Positions 62,580 to 64,000 of a DNA stretch of 64,000 bases are shown here, piece after piece. The stretch's first letter is position 1; every line of letters starts with the position of its first letter. A model generated the notes under the pieces. The model was not told the DNA's origin and made no database searches. It was given only the letters and a program-made list of their open reading frames with translations. A program made the position numbers and the translations under genes. Source of the stretch: UBA10324 sp038326325 (GTDB lineage: Bacteria > Bacteroidota > Bacteroidia > Chitinophagales > UBA10324); contig JBBQJW010000002.1 of the NCBI GenBank assembly GCA_038326325.1, positions 62,001 through 126,000 of the forward strand. Reading direction: 5' to 3'.

Positions 62580-64000
62580 ATGAAAAAACATTTTCAACTT
62601 CTAACTGAGTTAATTGTGATTTATTCTCTTTTGTTTTCATCGTGTAACAGTTCGAAGAATTTGTATCCGCAAAATGAGGCATTCGAAAATTTTAAAAAAT
62701 TATTTATAGAATCAATCTGGAAAAATAATCCTGACTGGGCGCTCGCTCTGGGAAATCATGAATATGAAGATGTGTTGGAAATTCCGTCGAAAGAAAACCG
62801 CACTAAGAAATTAGAAATTTACAAATCGCTTTCCGACAGTTTGAAAAAGTATGACTGGAAAAAAATTACTCCAGAAAACTCAGTTGATGCGCGATTGATG
62901 ATAAATTATCTGGAAGAATATAACTGGAGCTGTTATGAATTTAAAAGTTTTGAATGGAATCCATCGGAGTACAATGTGGGCGAAGGTTTCGATTTGATTC
63001 TCGGAAATTCAAAATCTTCATTGGAGAAAAGATTAACAGCAATAAACGAACGATTGAAATATGTTCCTGAATATTACATCGCAGCAAAAACAAATATCAG
63101 CAAGCCAACGAAGGAACACACTGAGTTAGGCATTTTACAGAATCAGGGTTCGCTGGAGATTTTTGAAAAAATTATTCCGGATAGTATTAATGCAAGCAAG
63201 ATCAATGATGAACTGAAAGCTGAATTAAATAAGCATTTGACTCAGGCAGTTTCAAGTATGAAGGAATACATTTCGTATCTAACCGATTTGAAAAAACATA
63301 TTGATAAGGATTCAACGCTCACTCGTTCGTTCCGCATTGGTAAAGTTTTGTACGATAAAAAATTCCGTTACGAAATGCAAAGTAGTTTTTCGGTTGACGA
63401 AATTTTTCAGAAAGCACAAGACCATAAAAAAGAGATTCATGAAAATATGATGAGTCTCACAAAAGAATTGTGGTCGAAATATTTTGGAACTGAGCCCATG
63501 CCTGAAGGTTTGGCCGCAGTGAAAAAAATGATTGACACATTAAGTGTTCAGCACTGCGCTCCTGATTCTTTTATTGCAACAATTAAAAAACAAATGCCGG
63601 AACTCGTGGCATTTATAAAAGAAAAAAATCTGCTTACACTCGATTCAACCAAACCGTTACAGGTGCGCGAAACTCCTATGTATATGCGCGGCGGTGGGGC
63701 AGGAGCAAGCATTAACGCTCCAGGGCCTTACGATAAATTTGCAAGCACATTTTATAATGTTACACCTCTTGATGGTTACAGTGCCGAAGAAGCAGAAAGT
63801 TATTTGCGCGAATACAACAACTGGATTTTACAAATATTAAATATTCATGAAGCGATGCCCGGGCATTACGCGCAATTGGTTTATTCAAACAAAGTAGATG
63901 ATTTAATAAAATCAATTTTTCAGAACAACACCATGATTGAGGGGTGGGCAGTTTATGGTGAGCGCATTATGCTGGAAGAAGGTTACGGAAATAACTCACC
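62580..64000 (+). CDS. DUF885 lipoprotein (3' end outside window)
   Basis: Starts at the ATG at 62580 and is open to the edge (about 473 codons seen). Lipoprotein signal 'LLFSSCNSSKNLY' with Cys near 22. The body fits DUF885: 'NPDWALALGNHEYED', 'MYMRGGGAGASINAPGPYD', 'NIHEAMPGHYAQLVYS' and 'MIEGWAVYGERIMLEE'. The 'HEAMPGHY' and 'EGWAxYxE' blocks look like a metallopeptidase-type zinc site (HExxxGH with a downstream Glu), although activity has been shown for few members. Probably anchored in the envelope. Confidence 0.9.
   Translation, partial: MKKHFQLLTELIVIYSLLFSSCNSSKNLYPQNEAFENFKKLFIESIWKNNPDWALALGNHEYEDVLEIPSKENRTKKLEIYKSLSDSLKKYDWKKITPENSVDARLMINYLEEYNWSCYEFKSFEWNPSEYNVGEGFDLILGNSKSSLEKRLTAINERLKYVPEYYIAAKTNISKPTKEHTELGILQNQGSLEIFEKIIPDSINASKINDELKAELNKHLTQAVSSMKEYISYLTDLKKHIDKDSTLTRSFRIGKVLYDKKFRYEMQSSFSVDEIFQKAQDHKKEIHENMMSLTKELWSKYFGTEPMPEGLAAVKKMIDTLSVQHCAPDSFIATIKKQMPELVAFIKEKNLLTLDSTKPLQVRETPMYMRGGGAGASINAPGPYDKFASTFYNVTPLDGYSAEEAESYLREYNNWILQILNIHEAMPGHYAQLVYSNKVDDLIKSIFQNNTMIEGWAVYGERIMLEEGYGNNS

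Larger units (their letters stand above)
408..63764. repeat. Dispersed TGTWACA palindrome (about 140 copies across the window)
   Basis: The 7-mer TGTAACA or its complement TGTTACA was found about 143 times by hand, first at 408 and last at 63758. Arms TGT and ACA are inverted repeats around a central A or T. Most copies have C or G next to at least one arm, giving (C/G)TGTWACA(G/C). Copies lie in genes on both strands and between genes. Examples: 408, 441, 5470, 10054, 10075, 14606, 14628, 20743, 24078, 26339, 26370, 34281, 36655, 36685, 43176, 51420, 56038, 62643. Longer gaps are about 1.1-1.9 kb (e.g. 15782-17720, 41783-43175). Confidence 0.8.

Noticed and set aside
408..63764. TGTWACA as a CRP/FNR-type or other transcription-factor operator
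   Set aside because: Density of about 140 per 64 kb, mostly inside genes and with no fixed distance to starts, does not fit an operator.
1..64000. Prophage, transposase, integron or anti-phage defence island
   Set aside because: No gene with recognisable integrase, transposase, terminase, restriction, toxin-antitoxin or Cas features was found.

Overview
The window reads as a chromosomal segment of a free-living, Gram-negative member of the Bacteroidota (low GC, roughly 37-40% by eye). The main signs are at least ten secreted proteins with a signal peptide and a C-terminal type IX secretion (T9SS) sorting domain of the 'YPNP...G.Y.....' type, a DUF5686/carboxypeptidase-regulatory-like outer-membrane protein, DUF4907, DUF4369-type TlpA proteins, KdsB (LPS Kdo activation) and futalosine-pathway menaquinone genes (mqnB, mqnD). 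No rRNA, tRNA, phage, IS transposase or CRISPR array was found. Both window edges cut genes: a secreted protein at 1-1271 and a DUF885 lipoprotein at 62580-64000.

Layout. 1-3.6 kb: T9SS cargo and a beta-barrel protein. 3.6-7.2 kb: ilvE, a DUF2279 protein and a phosphohexomutase. 7.3-15.2 kb: one giant repetitive T9SS adhesin-like gene on the minus strand, split by a single in-frame TGA. 15.4-24.1 kb: a helical protein, recN, two thioredoxin-fold proteins, kdsB, an NfeD-type protease and a LysM/double-psi-barrel protein. 24.1-24.5 kb: a strictly 21-bp-phased repeat array and a terminator. 24.5-31.3 kb: small hypotheticals, a nested inverted repeat, a frame-disrupted SprB-repeat T9SS gene, the DUF5686 protein and another T9SS cargo. 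31.3-37.0 kb: a minus-strand operon of a DUF4907 lipoprotein, three tandem Kelch T9SS proteins and a family-39 glycosyltransferase. 37.1-45 kb: SBBP-type T9SS protein, msrB, DUF4139, RDD, VirK/DUF535, DUF6580 and a TlpA-like protein. 45.1-49.4 kb: a five-gene phosphorelay cluster (hybrid kinase, Hpt, membrane-anchored receiver, cNMP-binding kinase, receiver). 49.4-64 kb: M1 aminopeptidase, miaE, T9SS cargo, acetyltransferases, a fatty acid hydroxylase, mqnD/mqnB, a pterin pair (PTPS-like, folE), a methyltransferase, YkgJ-type Cys-cluster protein, and a DegP-like protease with a C-terminal domain that is also present in the neighbouring gene.

The most striking signal is not a gene. The odd-length palindrome TGT-W-ACA (TGTAACA/TGTTACA, usually flanked by C or G on one or both sides) occurs about 140 times by hand count, roughly once per 450 bases. 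About a dozen would be expected from base composition. It is spread across coding and non-coding DNA, both strands and unrelated genes. It behaves like a highly iterated palindrome (compare cyanobacterial HIP1) or an uptake/maintenance signal rather than a transcription-factor site, and I know of no description of it. The second is the 21-bp-phased array at 24148-24409.
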